A DNA stretch of 64,000 bases from Cercis canadensis. Lineage: Eukaryota; Streptophyta; Magnoliopsida; Fabales; Fabaceae. Position numbers and translations under genes: made by a program. Shown here piece by piece: positions 25,588 to 37,800 of the stretch. How positions within the stretch are numbered: the stretch's first letter is position 1; every line of letters begins with the position of its first letter. The stretch covers positions 124,001-188,000 of the forward strand of contig QAOA01002889.1 in NCBI GenBank assembly GCA_003255065.1, read 5' to 3'. The notes under the pieces are model-generated. The model searched no databases and had not been told where the DNA came from. It worked only from the letters and a program-made list of their open reading frames with translations.

Positions 25588-26909
25588 ACTAGGTGAAGAA
25601 GCTAATGCTGAGGAAGATTTATCAGATGATGGGTCACAGGCAGGGGAGAAGAAGAGGAGGCTTAACATGGAACAGGTGAAGACCCTTGAGAAGAGTTTTG
25701 AGTTGGGAAATAAGCTTGAACCAGAGAGGAAAATGCAGCTAGCAAGGGCTCTTGGTCTGCAGCCTAGACAGATTGCTATATGGTTCCAGAACAGGAGGGC
25801 TAGGTGGAAGACCAAGCAGTTGGAGAAAGACTATGATGTTCTTAAAAGACAGTATGAAGCTATCAAGGCAGATAATGATAATCTTCAAGCTCAGAACCAA
25901 AAACTTCAGGCAGAGGTTAGTAATTTTCTTATGACACATAGTCCAATTAGATGGTGCTTTTGTTACTTAATCTCTAGCATAGTTTATTTTTTTTTTCTTT
26001 TCTTTTTTTGTTTGAGAGTTTTGAAAGAAGAAAAACACTTGAAGTTGTTCTTAGTTGGTTGATTAATAAGGACTATGTAGGAAGAGAAAAGCAGTCTTTC
26101 TAATACAAAAAAAAAAAAAAAAAGGGAAGAAAATATGGAGAGAAAGACATGTTGGAAAATTCTGCAGTATGAGATTGCTTTGATTCTGTAGAATAAAGTT
26201 TAGTAATCATGATCCTCTTTTCTAAGTATTTATGCTTTTTTGACTTTTTTTCATAGTTTCATATAATTCAGAATCTTTATGTCTTTCAATTCACTTCTTG
26301 AACTAACAATGACTTTCTATGAAACTGCTTTTTCCAATCATATACTGTAACTTCATAATCATTTTCCACTCAAGGATATGTTTCTCTCGCTTTGCTTTTT
26401 TATTTTTTTGGGTTCATCTTTATCTTTATTATATGTAAACTATATGATATATGAAAGTCTTATTTAAGTTCTCATATTGACAGTTGATTAGGAGTGTTAA
26501 TTACTACTACTGCATATTCTTTGAGCATCATTTTGATTAACTAATTTTACTGCTGATGTAGATATTGGCACTAAAAAGCAGAGAACCAACTGAATCTATC
26601 AACCTCAATAAAGAAACAGAGGGGTCCTGCAGTAATAGAAGTGAGAACAGTTCAGATCTTAAGTTGGATATCTCAAGGACACCAGCTATTGATAGCCCTC
26701 TATCCCCTCATCAAACCAGCAGAAACCTCTTTCCAACTTCTGCTAGGCCTACAGCAGTTGCACAACTTTTCCAAACCTCTTCAAGGCCAGACCTCCAATG
26801 CCAAAAGCTTGATCAGATGGTCAAAGAAGAAAGCTTAACCAACATGTTTTGTGGTATTGATGATCAATCTGGGTTCTGGCCGTGGTTGGAGCAGCAACAT
26901 TTCAATTGA
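25305..26909 (+). CDS. HB13: Class I HD-Zip transcription factor, ATHB13/20/23-like
   Basis: Exons 25305-25416, 25539-25915 and 26562-26909 give 278 aa, the length of ATHB13-type proteins. The N-terminus [11 protein letters not shown] and the [11 protein letters not shown] motif (37-47) are subgroup hallmarks. An acidic stretch (54-68) precedes the homeodomain (about 75-133), whose third helix carries [20 protein letters not shown] leucine zipper follows directly ([20 protein letters not shown] onward), split by intron 2 after residue 163. The C-terminus ends in an aromatic motif, [10 protein letters not shown], typical of activating class I proteins. Family knowledge: dimers bind the pseudopalindrome CAATNATTG; ATHB13/23 influence cotyledon, stem and flower growth and stress tolerance. 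No START or CPSCE motif is present, excluding classes II-IV. The alternative ATG at 25298 is out of frame. The gene stands alone between two intergenic regions. Confidence 0.94.
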
Positions 26910-27112
26910 AGCAAAGGGAGAGAGTTTCAAATTGGAATGTAGTTTCTTCCGGGTGAAAATCAATCAAAAGGGTGTCAATTAATTACCATACTTTTCATGA
27001 GTTATTGAATTAAAACCCATGTTTTTGGTACTTGATGTATAGAATAGGATATATCAAGTAGAAATTTTCAGGTGGGGCTTGAAAATTTTATATGGAAGAA
27101 TAAAGGGCTAGT

Positions 27113-27120
<8 letters not shown>
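26910..27120 (+). other. 3'UTR of the HD-Zip gene
   Basis: AT-rich sequence following the stop codon, with AATAAA-type polyadenylation signals (AGAATAAAGGG near 27098). It runs into a T tract that contains an assembly N at 27144, so the end is uncertain. Confidence 0.5.
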
Positions 27121-27143
<23 letters not shown>

Positions 27144-27144
27144 N

Positions 27145-28695
27145 TTTTCGAAGTTAATTAATATAACAAGTTTTTCACTTTTTTGAAAATTGAGTAAAGT
27201 TCACTTAATGGGTTAATGGGGTTACGAGAAAAAATTTCCAAGGAAACCGTACTTGCTTGTGTCTTATTGCAGGCAATATAGCATGGATGGTGATGGAGCA
27301 TAAAAATAAAGAGTGATTCTCTACTTACATTTTTGCCATTTCTTAATCAAAGTTGTTTGCTTGCTTTGGAATCATATCTTTTTACTGTTGAAGCAAAAAT
27401 GTTTGCAAGCGCTTTGAAGAAAGGCCCTCTAATGATTTATGCTGATTTCATCAATCAGTACCAACGGTGAACAAAATCTACTAGAACTTAACAAGAAAGT
27501 ATATATAAAAAAGAAAAGTGAGAGAATCAAACACACATTCCAAGAGGGAAAGAAGACAAGCAGATGGAAGAGTGGAAGAAAACAAGGAGAGTTGGAAATG
27601 GTCGTTCTCGTGAATGGGACATTGTCGATTTTCTTGTTCATGACAAAGGAAGGAGGGAGGCATCAAACAACTTTGGTCGTACCCACTTTTTGGCAATCAC
27701 CAGAGTCCCTCACTTCACCACTGCACCCTTTTTAGTCTTTGATAGGGGACTTCATGTGAAATCGCTTTCACCCGCTCTCTAACATCCAATAAAGTCGCTT
27801 TTCACTCCATTTCTCTTATATACTTCCACTCTCTTTTATTTCACGCTATTTAACACTTACGTCTTTGTCAGTATCTGAATTTAATTGAAACGATTGAAAT
27901 TTAGTAAACTCTACTAATTAAGTTGTTAATATGAGAGCTTGCTAACGAATTAAAAGCTTTGCTGATCGATGCATGTCAGTGTAATGTGCACGTAATGACG
28001 TATACCTTGGCTTTCTCTTTTCACCCCACTTTCTATTCATCTCTCGCTTTCTCTCCTTGTACACTTTTCTGTTTCCCTTGTGAGGATAATATGCAAATGA
28101 CAACAGTGGTCAAAATTGCAGTGAAAAGAAACTAAATTATATGTTGTCAATTCCATGAGTTTACCTAGATCCCTACGTCATAAAGCTGTTGAAACCCATG
28201 CAAAGTAATAGTAGAAACTTCAGGTGAATTTGCATGCAAATGCTTAATGAGGTTCACTGAATCTAAATGTTCATTCACACCCCTAGGTAGTGTATTTGAG
28301 CTTTACTTTCTTATTTCAAATCTTATCAAAACTGTTATTTTCGTAGCAGTGCTTGAAGAGTATATAGAGAACATCATATTCATATCACTATATTAATTAT
28401 AGTGGCTGTCACATATCTTGTCATTCTAGTCTATTTCTTGCCCTTGCAGTTGCAGCACGCTCATGAATCCCATCTCTATTCTTTTTTTTTTTCTTTTTTC
28501 TTTTTTCCCTCAAAGGCTCGTTGTCATATTGATAGCCACTACTCCACCAACCCTAAACTTTTATTTCTTTTCTGGGATAAATGAGCTGTTCCCTACAGCT
28601 TTCTTATACATGCTAGCTATTATTCCTTCTCAAGTGTCATCTCTTTCTCTTTCTCTTTTTGGGTCAAATGGAACAAAACTTCATTAGCTAAAACA
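27145..28695. other. Intergenic DNA, no gene recognised
   Basis: Short ORFs on both strands, none resembling a known family. It contains pyrimidine-rich stretches around 27800-28060 and 28480-28510. I see no RNA gene or mobile element. Confidence 0.4.
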
Positions 28696-29532
28696 GAGCA
28701 ATACAAACACTTGAAGGAATCAATGGAGTGCACTACTGCGTCCCTTAATCAATGTGGGGATAACTACATAAAAAAGAAAACAACTAGAACGGTGGAAAAT
28801 AATTTCATCTCCTTGGAAAAGATATTTGCCTCCTGAGATAATTAATAATAATGATATGATAAAGTAAAGAAAAAGGGAAAATGCAACTGTTGTCTCACTT
28901 AAATTTTAGCTAGATTAAGAATTCGCAGTGATAAAAAGATGCTAGGTATAGGATTTAGGAATCCGTTAATACTAGTGAATAATTTTCTCGTTTCTCTTCA
29001 CTAATTTAGTATATATATTGCAGAATGTTTTAATTAATAAAATGAAAACCCAAAAGATTCGAAGTATAACAAAGGAAGTACAAAGGCATGTAAATATTTA
29101 AAATTAATTAAAANGAGCAATACAAACACTTGAAGGAATCAATGGAGTGCACTACTGCGTCCCTTAATCAATGTGGGGATAACTACATAAAAAAGAAAAC
29201 AACTAGAACGGTGGAAAATAATTTCATCTCCTTGGAAAAGATATTTGCCTCCTGAGATAATTAATAATAATGATATGATAAAGTAAAGAAAAAGGGAAAA
29301 TGCAACTGTTGTCACACTTAAATTTTAGCTAGATTAAGAATTCGCAGTGATAAAAAGATGCTAGGAATAGGATTTAGGAATCCGTTAATACTAGTGAATA
29401 ATTTTCTCGTTTCTCTTCACTAATTTAGTATATATATTGCAGAATGTTTTAATTAATAAAATGAAAACCCAAAAGATTCGAAGTATAACAAAGGAAGTAC
29501 AAAGGCATGTAAATATTTAAAATTAATTAAAA
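28696..29532. repeat. 418-bp duplicated flank around an assembly gap
   Basis: The blocks 28696-29113 and 29115-29532 are separated only by the N at 29114. They are identical except for two substitutions that I can see (GTCTCACTT/GTCACACTT and GGTATAGG/GGAATAGG). The left block ends exactly at the N and the right starts exactly after it, as expected if two overlapping contig ends, perhaps from different alleles, were joined without merging. Confidence 0.92.
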
Positions 29533-31560
29533 CTTGATCCTAAGAAATTAGATATATTATTTTGCTGTAAAATGTAAGTTGAATTGATGATTATTATGTT
29601 ATGACTAAATAGTTATAAATCAAAATGCTAACTTATGCACTAAAATTATATTAATGAGAAATTCCTTTGGCTGAAGGCGTCTCTCTGTAACCCTAAAAAG
29701 TCAAATCAAAAGTGACCAAGAATGGAATAGATTTTAATCTCATTCTTCGAATCTACCACTTGGCTCTGTAAATGAGATTTAGGGTACTAGAATATAAACC
29801 CGAGAAACACCCCTAAGCTTATCCATCACTTCATTTTAGAAATATAATATAACAAAAGAAAATCCATTTATGTATTAAACAATACATGTTACAAAATCTG
29901 CATTGCCTTCAAAATATCCATTTATTAAAGTATTCCGCTGTTATACTTATGGGATCATGTGAACATGGTTTAAAAAATACTTAGCAAGATGGCTAAATAT
30001 TTTGGCATTTTGATGACAGTTTCAGAAGCCAACTATGAATTTAAGCAAAAGTTTTGTCAGTGGACATAATTAAAAAATTGTGGAATCAGAAAAGATGGTT
30101 TAGTGGCCACGTGCTGGGTGGTTCCTAGTGTGCCCTAATTAGAGGTGTATTAGGGGTGGTTACGATTATTGCAAGTGTTTCAGAATAAGAGCATTCCCAG
30201 CATGTTTGGGATTCTAGTTGGCCACAATAAGTATGGAGAACATGTGACTTCAAATGTCAAAATGCAATAATTTTCAAATTATTGCATTATTGTTAATTTT
30301 ATATCTCTAGAAAGTATTCACACTATTAATATAATGTGTTGTTGTATATAAATAAATTAATGAGTATATCATATTGTGGATTCTGTCAACGGCTACTTTA
30401 ATATATATAATTTTGAGTGGCCTTTTTGTTACGGCAGCTATACTAGGTTTTGAAGGAACTCTTTTATGGTCTATTTATCAAAATGTAAGTCTAAATATTC
30501 ATCTTACTTAGAGGTTGATGCTGAATTAGTTGTGCATGCATGTGCTGCAACTATACAATAAGTTTTGTAGTATCTTATATCTATTCAGATAAGGAAACTG
30601 ATAAATTAAAACTAGTTTATAATTGTTTTTTAAGAAGAAAACCCTAGTTTTCATCTTCTTAATATGGGTTCGAGTATATAGAGGTGGAGAACAGGTAGAG
30701 GAAGACCTAGACAATGTCATACATATATATATTTGCTAGTTATGGGAAACCTTGGATTCTTGCTGCTTCACTGAAGATGGGAGAAAGTGTCTAAGCCACA
30801 CATATATATAGTGCCTGCTCATGTGGGTTAGGTCACAACTCATAAGTGGGTTCCAATGATTCTTTTGCTTTCTATTTTATGTTGACGCCTTTTGGTTTTC
30901 TTGTTTTGTGTTTCTTTCTATATGCATTAATTTAGAGGGTAAGAGAGAGTGGTCATGACAATTCTAATCGAGACATAAATCTATCTCTAAATACTTACAT
31001 AAACAAAAATTATATTAAGACCAAATTAAAGAAATTATATATAAATCATGTGTGTGTATACATCTAAAACAAAAAATTTCTATTGTTTATGTTTATGTGT
31101 AGAGTATATTATTCCAACTTTTTTTTTTAAATGAAAAAATGACAATCTTGAAGTTTGGATCCAATTCTTCAAATTCATTCTTCGATAAAATTATGAGGAT
31201 TAGATGAAGAAGTTTGATATATTTTGGGCCTTTGCAAATATTGGAAAAATTACCCTCTATTGTTTGGTATTTACATATGGGCAACCATATCATTTTTATT
31301 TCTTTGCAATTAAGAGAAAAGAAAATGAACAGAGTGGCATCTACCTGCAATATTTTAATATGCTCTTATAATAAATTAGTTGTTGGTCTGCCTGTTGGGC
31401 TTCACATTAGGCTTAGATCTTGGACATTCTCTTGGCTTTGGGTTGACTGTTTTGGCCCATAAGAAAAATTGGGCTTCAACGTGTGGGTTTGATACTTTGA
31501 TTCTGGATCAAGTTTGGACTTAACAGTTATGAGTTTCGCAGCCCAAAAAAAGGCGATGAC
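29533..31560. other. Intergenic DNA, no gene recognised
   Basis: AT-rich, with short ORFs only. TGGGCY-type motifs at about 31397, 31453 and 31468 may belong to the distal promoter of the plastid-protein gene. Nothing else is recognised. Confidence 0.4.
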
Positions 31561-31570
31561 ATAACTATCA

Positions 31571-31580
31571 GCCACGTGGC
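31571..31580. promoter_or_regulatory. Palindromic G-box upstream of the plastid-protein gene
   Basis: GCCACGTGGC, a perfect CACGTG G-box, lies 155 bp before the ATG at 31736, with a CCAAT box at about 31632. G-boxes bind bZIP and bHLH factors (HY5 and PIF types) and are common in light-regulated nuclear genes for plastid proteins. Its use here is inferred. Confidence 0.6.
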
Positions 31581-31735
31581 TAAGCCTCGGCGAACAACTA
31601 ACCCGCGTTGTGGTCCCACCTCTCTGTTTTAGCCAATAGGATTATAAACAATTCAAAATTTTTTTAAAAAAAAAAACTTTGTGGAGCTTCAAGTGTGTGC
31701 CACCCACCCAATCCTGTTTCAAGCGGATAATACCC

Positions 31736-32332
31736 ATGGCCTCCACTCCACTGCTCTCACCCGCCACAGCCACCGCCGCCGCCGCCGTTACCTACCATTC
31801 CCGGCAGCCCTCCTCCAGCCCTATCTTCCCAAACTACCCCTCCAAGTCCAATTCCAAATGTAGCCGGCGAATTACTAGGATCCACGTCTCCTCTCCCACC
31901 AACAAGCCCACCGCAACCACCACCTCAACCGGCAAAAAACCCAACGGAGAAACCATCTTTTTCGACGGTGGAGCTCACTATGGCGACCTCGTAGCAAACC
32001 TGCTTCTGGGTTTCACTCTTTTCTGGTTGCCCTTAACTTTTGCTGCGGTTTCGAGGGCATTCTTCCTGAGGTACAGGTTCACGAACCTGCGCGTGACTGT
32101 CATTTCGGGGTTCACGGGTCAGGATAGAAGCGATTTCTCATACAAAGTGATAAAGGATGTTCAGGTGGTGCCTCGTTTCATTGGTGAGTGGGGTGACATT
32201 GTGATTACTTTGAAGGATGGTACTAAGGTGGATCTTAGAAGTGTGCCCAAGTTCAGAGAAATTGCCAAGTATTGCCTTTCTATGGCTGAGAAGCCTGTGG
32301 TTTTGAATGAAACTGGGCCTAAAGGGTTTTAG
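31736..32332 (+). CDS. Plastid-targeted membrane protein with bacterial-PH-like domain
   Basis: A single exon of 198 aa. Residues 1 to about 55 are rich in Ser, Thr, Ala and Pro with basic residues and few acids, as in a chloroplast transit peptide. One strong hydrophobic segment follows (about 84-109, LVANLLLGFTLFWLPLTFAA). Residues 112-187 read YRFTNLRVTVISGFTG, then VIKDVQVVPRF, GEWGDIVITLKDGTKVDLRS and VPKFREIAKY. This pattern, Tyr-x-hT-x-x-Arg ... G-D-I-V-h ... DG ... v-P, resembles the bacterial PH (bPH2/YdbS-like) fold found in small membrane proteins of bacteria and cyanobacteria. Its function is not known to me. The ATG at 31736 is chosen over upstream non-ATG frame extension because it has the context CCCATGGC and starts a typical transit peptide. 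A G-box in the promoter fits light regulation. Confidence 0.82.
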   Translation: MASTPLLSPATATAAAAVTYHSRQPSSSPIFPNYPSKSNSKCSRRITRIHVSSPTNKPTATTTSTGKKPNGETIFFDGGAHYGDLVANLLLGFTLFWLPLTFAAVSRAFFLRYRFTNLRVTVISGFTGQDRSDFSYKVIKDVQVVPRFIGEWGDIVITLKDGTKVDLRSVPKFREIAKYCLSMAEKPVVLNETGPKGF

Positions 32333-32429
32333 ACTTTTTCAGATTTTGGTGCACAATCTTCTTTTCTCAAAGAGGTATGTATGTCAAATTGTAAATTTTT
32401 CTTTTGGTTAGTATTGTTACACACTGTAA

Positions 32430-32431
32430 TT

Positions 32432-32468
<37 letters not shown>

Positions 32469-32490
32469 CATNTTTTTTTTTTTTTTTCCT
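32430..32490. repeat. Poly-T tract with assembly N
   Basis: A T tract of more than 50 bp is interrupted by CA and an N at 32472. It lies about 100-160 bp after the stop of the plastid-protein gene, so the 3'UTR length there is unreliable. Confidence 0.85.
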
Positions 32491-34024
32491 TTTGTTAGTA
32501 ATGTTATACACTATATTCAATTTTCTCTTGGATGTAGTTGAAGGTTATATGTTTTTGTGATTCTGACAAAAAAGCTTCTGAATGGTATGCTTGAGACAAA
32601 AATTTCGACTTGTATTGTAGTTGTGGGTGAATAGTTAGTATTGTTAAGATTTATGGTGCGTGAAATGAATGAGTTGCCAATCAGGCTGGTTCATCAAATG
32701 TTAGTTTACTTAAGAAAGGTGTTGAGACCATGAAATCTCAGTGTTTGGCCTGGCATGAAAAACTACTTAGTCCTGTCTTCATATAAGCAAACAGGAAATG
32801 TACATGATTGATGTCATTTAATTTATGGCTTAACACAAGAGAATCTTAGCTCAGGAATGAGCTCAATATGATGAATCTCTGTTTCGTATCTATTGTCCAA
32901 TACATTTTTCTAGGAAATGACTCTGTTTTGGGGAAATAGGGATGAAGGAATGACCAGAAACTCCACCCCTTATTCATGAATCATTGGGGTTTAAACTTAC
33001 TTCAACTTGAGCTTTTTATTCTATGTTACACATTTGACAACTTCTTATATAAATTCATTAATAAAAACATGCCTCACTAGTGACTATATGATTCTTCTAA
33101 AATAATTATTAATACAAGAGAATAGACTTTGTTTGTGATTGGAAATACCACATTTGATAGATAAAATCATGAAGAAAAACCTGCTTGAATACTACTATGT
33201 TACTAGCCTCTCATTGTGGGAAATTTGCTGGTAACAGAATGCATTAAACTGAGCTACTTATTGCTGGTAACAAGTAGATGCATCATATCTTCAACTCGTT
33301 CATTTTCATCATTTATGATATCTTGTATGCACTCTGATTGAACTTCTTGGGGAGTTACAGAAAAAAGGGAAAAGAAAGAAAGAAAAATGAAAAATATAGG
33401 TTCATTTTTCTATATATAATCCTGCATTGGTGTATATATTTATTCTCAATGCTTTGTGCTTTCTATCTGTATTGGGCTCTCCTCTGGTGAACATGCTAAA
33501 TGTTCAAAACTTGAGGTTTTTACGTTTGCTATATGCTTCTTCTTGAAAAGGTTTCCTTAGAAAAGCATTGAAAGCTATCAACTCTATTAGACACTACCAA
33601 GTATTAGTTCCCTGGAATGTTCATCAGCCCAAGAAGAGAATGTTTGAAATCTTTCTCAAGAATCACACTTGCTGATGAAAACTCAGCAATGCCCTCCTAC
33701 CAATCCCAAGTGTTTCTGTTGGTTAGGACATGAAGCTAACATTACCAGAAGAGTTGGCTATTTATTTCTGAAACCGTTGGAACCTTATCTTGGAAATATC
33801 AGAGGCAGACAATTAAGCAACAAATTCAAACGCAAGGAAAGTTTGGCATTGATGGAAAAACTATGACTTTCTTATTGAGAAGGGCATTCTGAAACAAACC
33901 AAAACAAGACATTATTCGAATGAGTAATACTATAGGCGCATGTCATCTAAATGACTAAAATATTTTTTTAGTATTATGTAGTTATTGCGTTTATATATAT
34001 GATTATTCTGTTTATATTTGAATG

Positions 34025-34068
<44 letters not shown>

Positions 34069-34541
34069 AAGAACAATCCTATATTGAAGATATTTTAATA
34101 ATTTTGCATAATATTTCATCCCCATCATTTAGTCTTTTATTATCTGTTTGGAATCTAAAAGAAAAGGATTCACTTGAACGCCTCTGTAATCTGTTGCAGC
34201 CCATTCTTGTTTACCGCTCATGCGCTCCAAATAGAGGAAATGCCCTTTTAAGGAGATTACTTCAAACTCTCTCCATTAACATATATAAAATACCTTACAA
34301 TTGTCTTATCCTAGACATGATCATCAAATATATAAATTACATAACGTATATAATAGCTATGTTTAGGTTATATGAGATCCTTTTAAAAAGAAAAAGTAAG
34401 AAGCTCAAAATTTGAGCTTAAAAAACACTTTTTTAAAATAAAAATGTTTTTGTTTTGTTTTGTTCTTTTTTCAATAATCTTTACAATAACCAAATTTACA
34501 CAACATAATAATTCTAAGTCGAGTTACATTTTTTTTTACGA
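32491..34541. other. Intergenic DNA, no gene recognised
   Basis: AT-rich, with no recognisable coding region. It contains a long AT microsatellite (34027-34066). A 65-codon ORF at 33669-33866 has no family resemblance. Confidence 0.4.
34027..34066. repeat. (AT)n microsatellite
   Basis: About twenty uninterrupted AT units. A likely polymorphic marker. Confidence 0.95.
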
Positions 34542-34550
34542 TTACATAAA

Positions 34551-34801
34551 GGGAGCTATTATTTTTATATTTTATTTTGTTAATGACATTTTATTTAATA
34601 TTTAAATATGATATAGACTAAATTATCTTAAATTAATATGAAAAGTTTTTAACTTTGATTAAAAACTTTCTATATTAAATGAGGGTTTTTACAATTGACT
34701 AATTTTTTTTATATTAAATGAAGATAAATTAATCTATATTATATTTAAACATTAAATAGGACATATTATTAACAAAATTGGATATAAAAATAACGGATCC
34801 C
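34551..34801. mobile_element. Foldback MITE with 9-bp target duplication (Mutator type)
   Basis: This 251-bp element is nearly palindromic. The left end GGGAGCTATTATTTTTATAT matches the right end read backwards, GGGATCCGTTATTTTTATAT, and the similarity continues inward over about 110 bp per arm. It is flanked by exact 9-bp direct repeats TTACATAAA (34542-34550 and 34802-34810). Long inverted repeats with a 9-bp duplication are the signature of Mutator-like elements. It encodes nothing. Confidence 0.8.
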
Positions 34802-34810
34802 TTACATAAA

Positions 34811-37800
34811 ACCCTTCAGTAAATGTTTTAAAATTTAATACCTTAATTATAATTTTAAATTTAAACACATAAATCACAAACCTTGAAAACGAACCCATGA
34901 CTACGGCATTTGGTAACGCCCTTCATACTTGTAAGAAATCAGGTAACTTGCTAATACAAATTAAGCAATGAAGAGAGGATGGATGAGACACGTAAGGTAA
35001 CGTACTTGTTTGGGTGAGACTTATTAGAGCTATCCATTTGAAGACTACTATTTATTCTTTCTTCATATTAAATGTAAGCATCAAGTAAACCAACTTTAAT
35101 AGACTATTGAAAATTCCAAATTTGACTTTAATGCTTGTCGGTGCCACTTCTTACGGTTGTTTCCTATTGAAAATTTTCCAGTGTATATGTAGGGCACCAT
35201 TAAGTTTAAATTGGACTCATCCTTTCAAAGTGAAATTGACCCATGACAATTACGTAAACCTGCAATTTGATTTTCAAATTAATTTTTTTTTGTCACAATA
35301 AAAGATAGTTGCACACTAAAAGAGTTGTCTTCATCTGAATTTGACAAATTGAAGTTCAAATGGACTCTTTTAAACTCATACACAAACATGAATACTAATA
35401 TGCAAGAAGTGTAAATGAAACTAGCATTATTCTTTTGTCACATCCCACTTATCTTCCTTTGATATTGTTTAATCACTAATGATAATGATTTTCTCTGATA
35501 CATGGCTCTACAAGGACACCATAATGAAAAGTGGCACCTTCTAGTTACAGCTTCAAAGCAAATGAGACTTCCATCTCACTCTTTATGCATGCGACCTTGC
35601 AGTGAAAATGAGAAGTACAACAATGTGAGCTTTCAACTAGTTTCTATCAAAGAAAGCTCCTCCTTTAGCTTTAGGGTCCCATGACGGAGTGGAAATGAAA
35701 TCATTTACTTGATAGACATGGACTTCAGCTAAAACAAACTTTAAAAAGCTCAATCAAAACCACCTACCCACTTCAATCATATTCATATTTGATCTCCATA
35801 TTCAGCCAAATTCTGACAAATTTCTACGAAAGGCTCCTGTAAAAGGGAGCAATCATCAGATACAGCTAATACCTATACCCTCCTTTACTCCTAAAATGGG
35901 ACATAAATTCTTTGTTTGAGGTTTCCTTGCATGTTGTATAGCTATAGCACCAGCAACTTAAAGTGTACTTGCATCCTCTGCTTCACTATGATTCGCACCC
36001 ATTAAAGGAGTTACAGTTAAGGAGTGTACTACAACTAGGTGGGGTTGTGAAGAGAACAAATGCCTTTGAAGTAACTATGGGTTGGAATTACTTGTGCCAA
36101 CTGTTTGGAGACACCTTCCTGGAAATTTCTGAATAATTTCTTCACTGTAATTTTATCTAACTGTAGAACCTGGCTATGCTTTATCCCTTGTTTGAAATCA
36201 ACCTTGAAGCCTAGTGATATATTAATGTTTAGTCCTTATGGGGAATTAATAATTGATATGATTCATTATAATGTTACCTCTTAACAGAATCCTATAATTA
36301 TCTTAGTCAGAAAAAAAATTGCTATTTTTCTCTTGTTTACCTTCATTAGAATAGGTAGAGTAGTAGCGATTATCAAATTGTTAGTTCAATATTGAATAAA
36401 AAGGACATGTTCGGTAGGGTCTAAAGGCAGAGAACTGTATATCCATCTTTTACTGGTTTTAACCCTAGTTGGAACCTAATGGCCACGAAAAACACTAATT
36501 GGAACCTTTTACCTATGATTTGAGGCCATTTCTCTTTGTGATTCTACCAATTTCTGCCCCAAGAGCATATATTAATTTATATAATATACCTTTTATTCGT
36601 TTTGGCCTTAAATTCTGATGCTAATATAGATACCTAAAAAGGTCCTAAGTCTTTGTAATTTGTAAACTTTCTCATCAATAATCTCCATTAGGTTTGAATA
36701 TCACTGTGATATGTTGATATTTTTGGTAGTTCTGGTTTAGAAACTCCTATGCCATGAATCAACCAATTAAGGGGGAAACTTCTGTTGCATACACTTCCTC
36801 TTGTTCATTTTAATTAAAAGAGTTGAGACCCAATACTTATTGATACTAGCTAGGTCCCTCATTTCCAAAATAATGATGATTAAATGGCCAGTGCTAAGAG
36901 AGGGTATTTTATGCATCAAGTGGTGTTGGGACAATTACCTATCTGGTTCAGATTTTTGGGACTGACAAATATAGCAAGTCCCACACATAGTTATTCCCAT
37001 ACTTTCTTCATCAAGGGTTGCCATCCTCATATATCATATACTTGGGGCAGCGCAAAAGCAAAGGAGCAAAATGGACCAACCTCAAGTCACAAAAGGAACT
37101 GAAACTGGGGTTGCTGCTCCATTGGGACTTTTGACCATGAACCAGAAGTCATTGTTTCGGGTTTTCTCTATAATTTTTTTTTTTTTAAAGTTGTTTATTA
37201 AATTTTATTCCTCAGAGAAAAGTAAAAATAAGCAACAGTGTGGGTTTGGGGGGCAATCAGAAAGAAACAAGAGGTGGTGTCAAGTCATGGTTGAAGCAGA
37301 AAATTGCCTGCCCAGCTCGGTGAGCTGTTCTATAAGCACCATCTTTATTGAAAGATGCTAAAGAGATAGACCCATTTAGATTATGACAGAATGTGGTTCA
37401 TTCTCAGTTCCTCTTTGCAGGCTCAGATATTTGGCCCCTACCCCCTTTAAAGTTCATATCACATCCACTAAATGTAACAGTACTTTGTTCTCACAACTCA
37501 TTATCTATATATCTTGATCAATTCATAGTTTTAACTTTAACCAACATTCTCCTATACCTCTCCCCTAATTTTAATTTGCAGCACCTAGCTAGTTTTAACC
37601 TTAGCTAGCTCGTTATGAGAATAGATTAATCTGACAGTTATAATTCCTCTACTTAGTGGCTATTTGAGGGCCATTAAGCAAACTGCACTATAGGATTATA
37701 CTAGAGACTAATACTGGCGGGAATTTCAGGCAGTGGAGTGAAGTGGCACTTTCTACAGCATGACCAAAACGTAGTTTATTGATTATTTTGGATTCCCTTA

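Noticed and set aside
31679-31735. Longer N-terminus for the plastid membrane protein
   Set aside because: The upstream extension does not begin with ATG (GTG), and the ATG at 31736 has a good context and opens a typical transit peptide.
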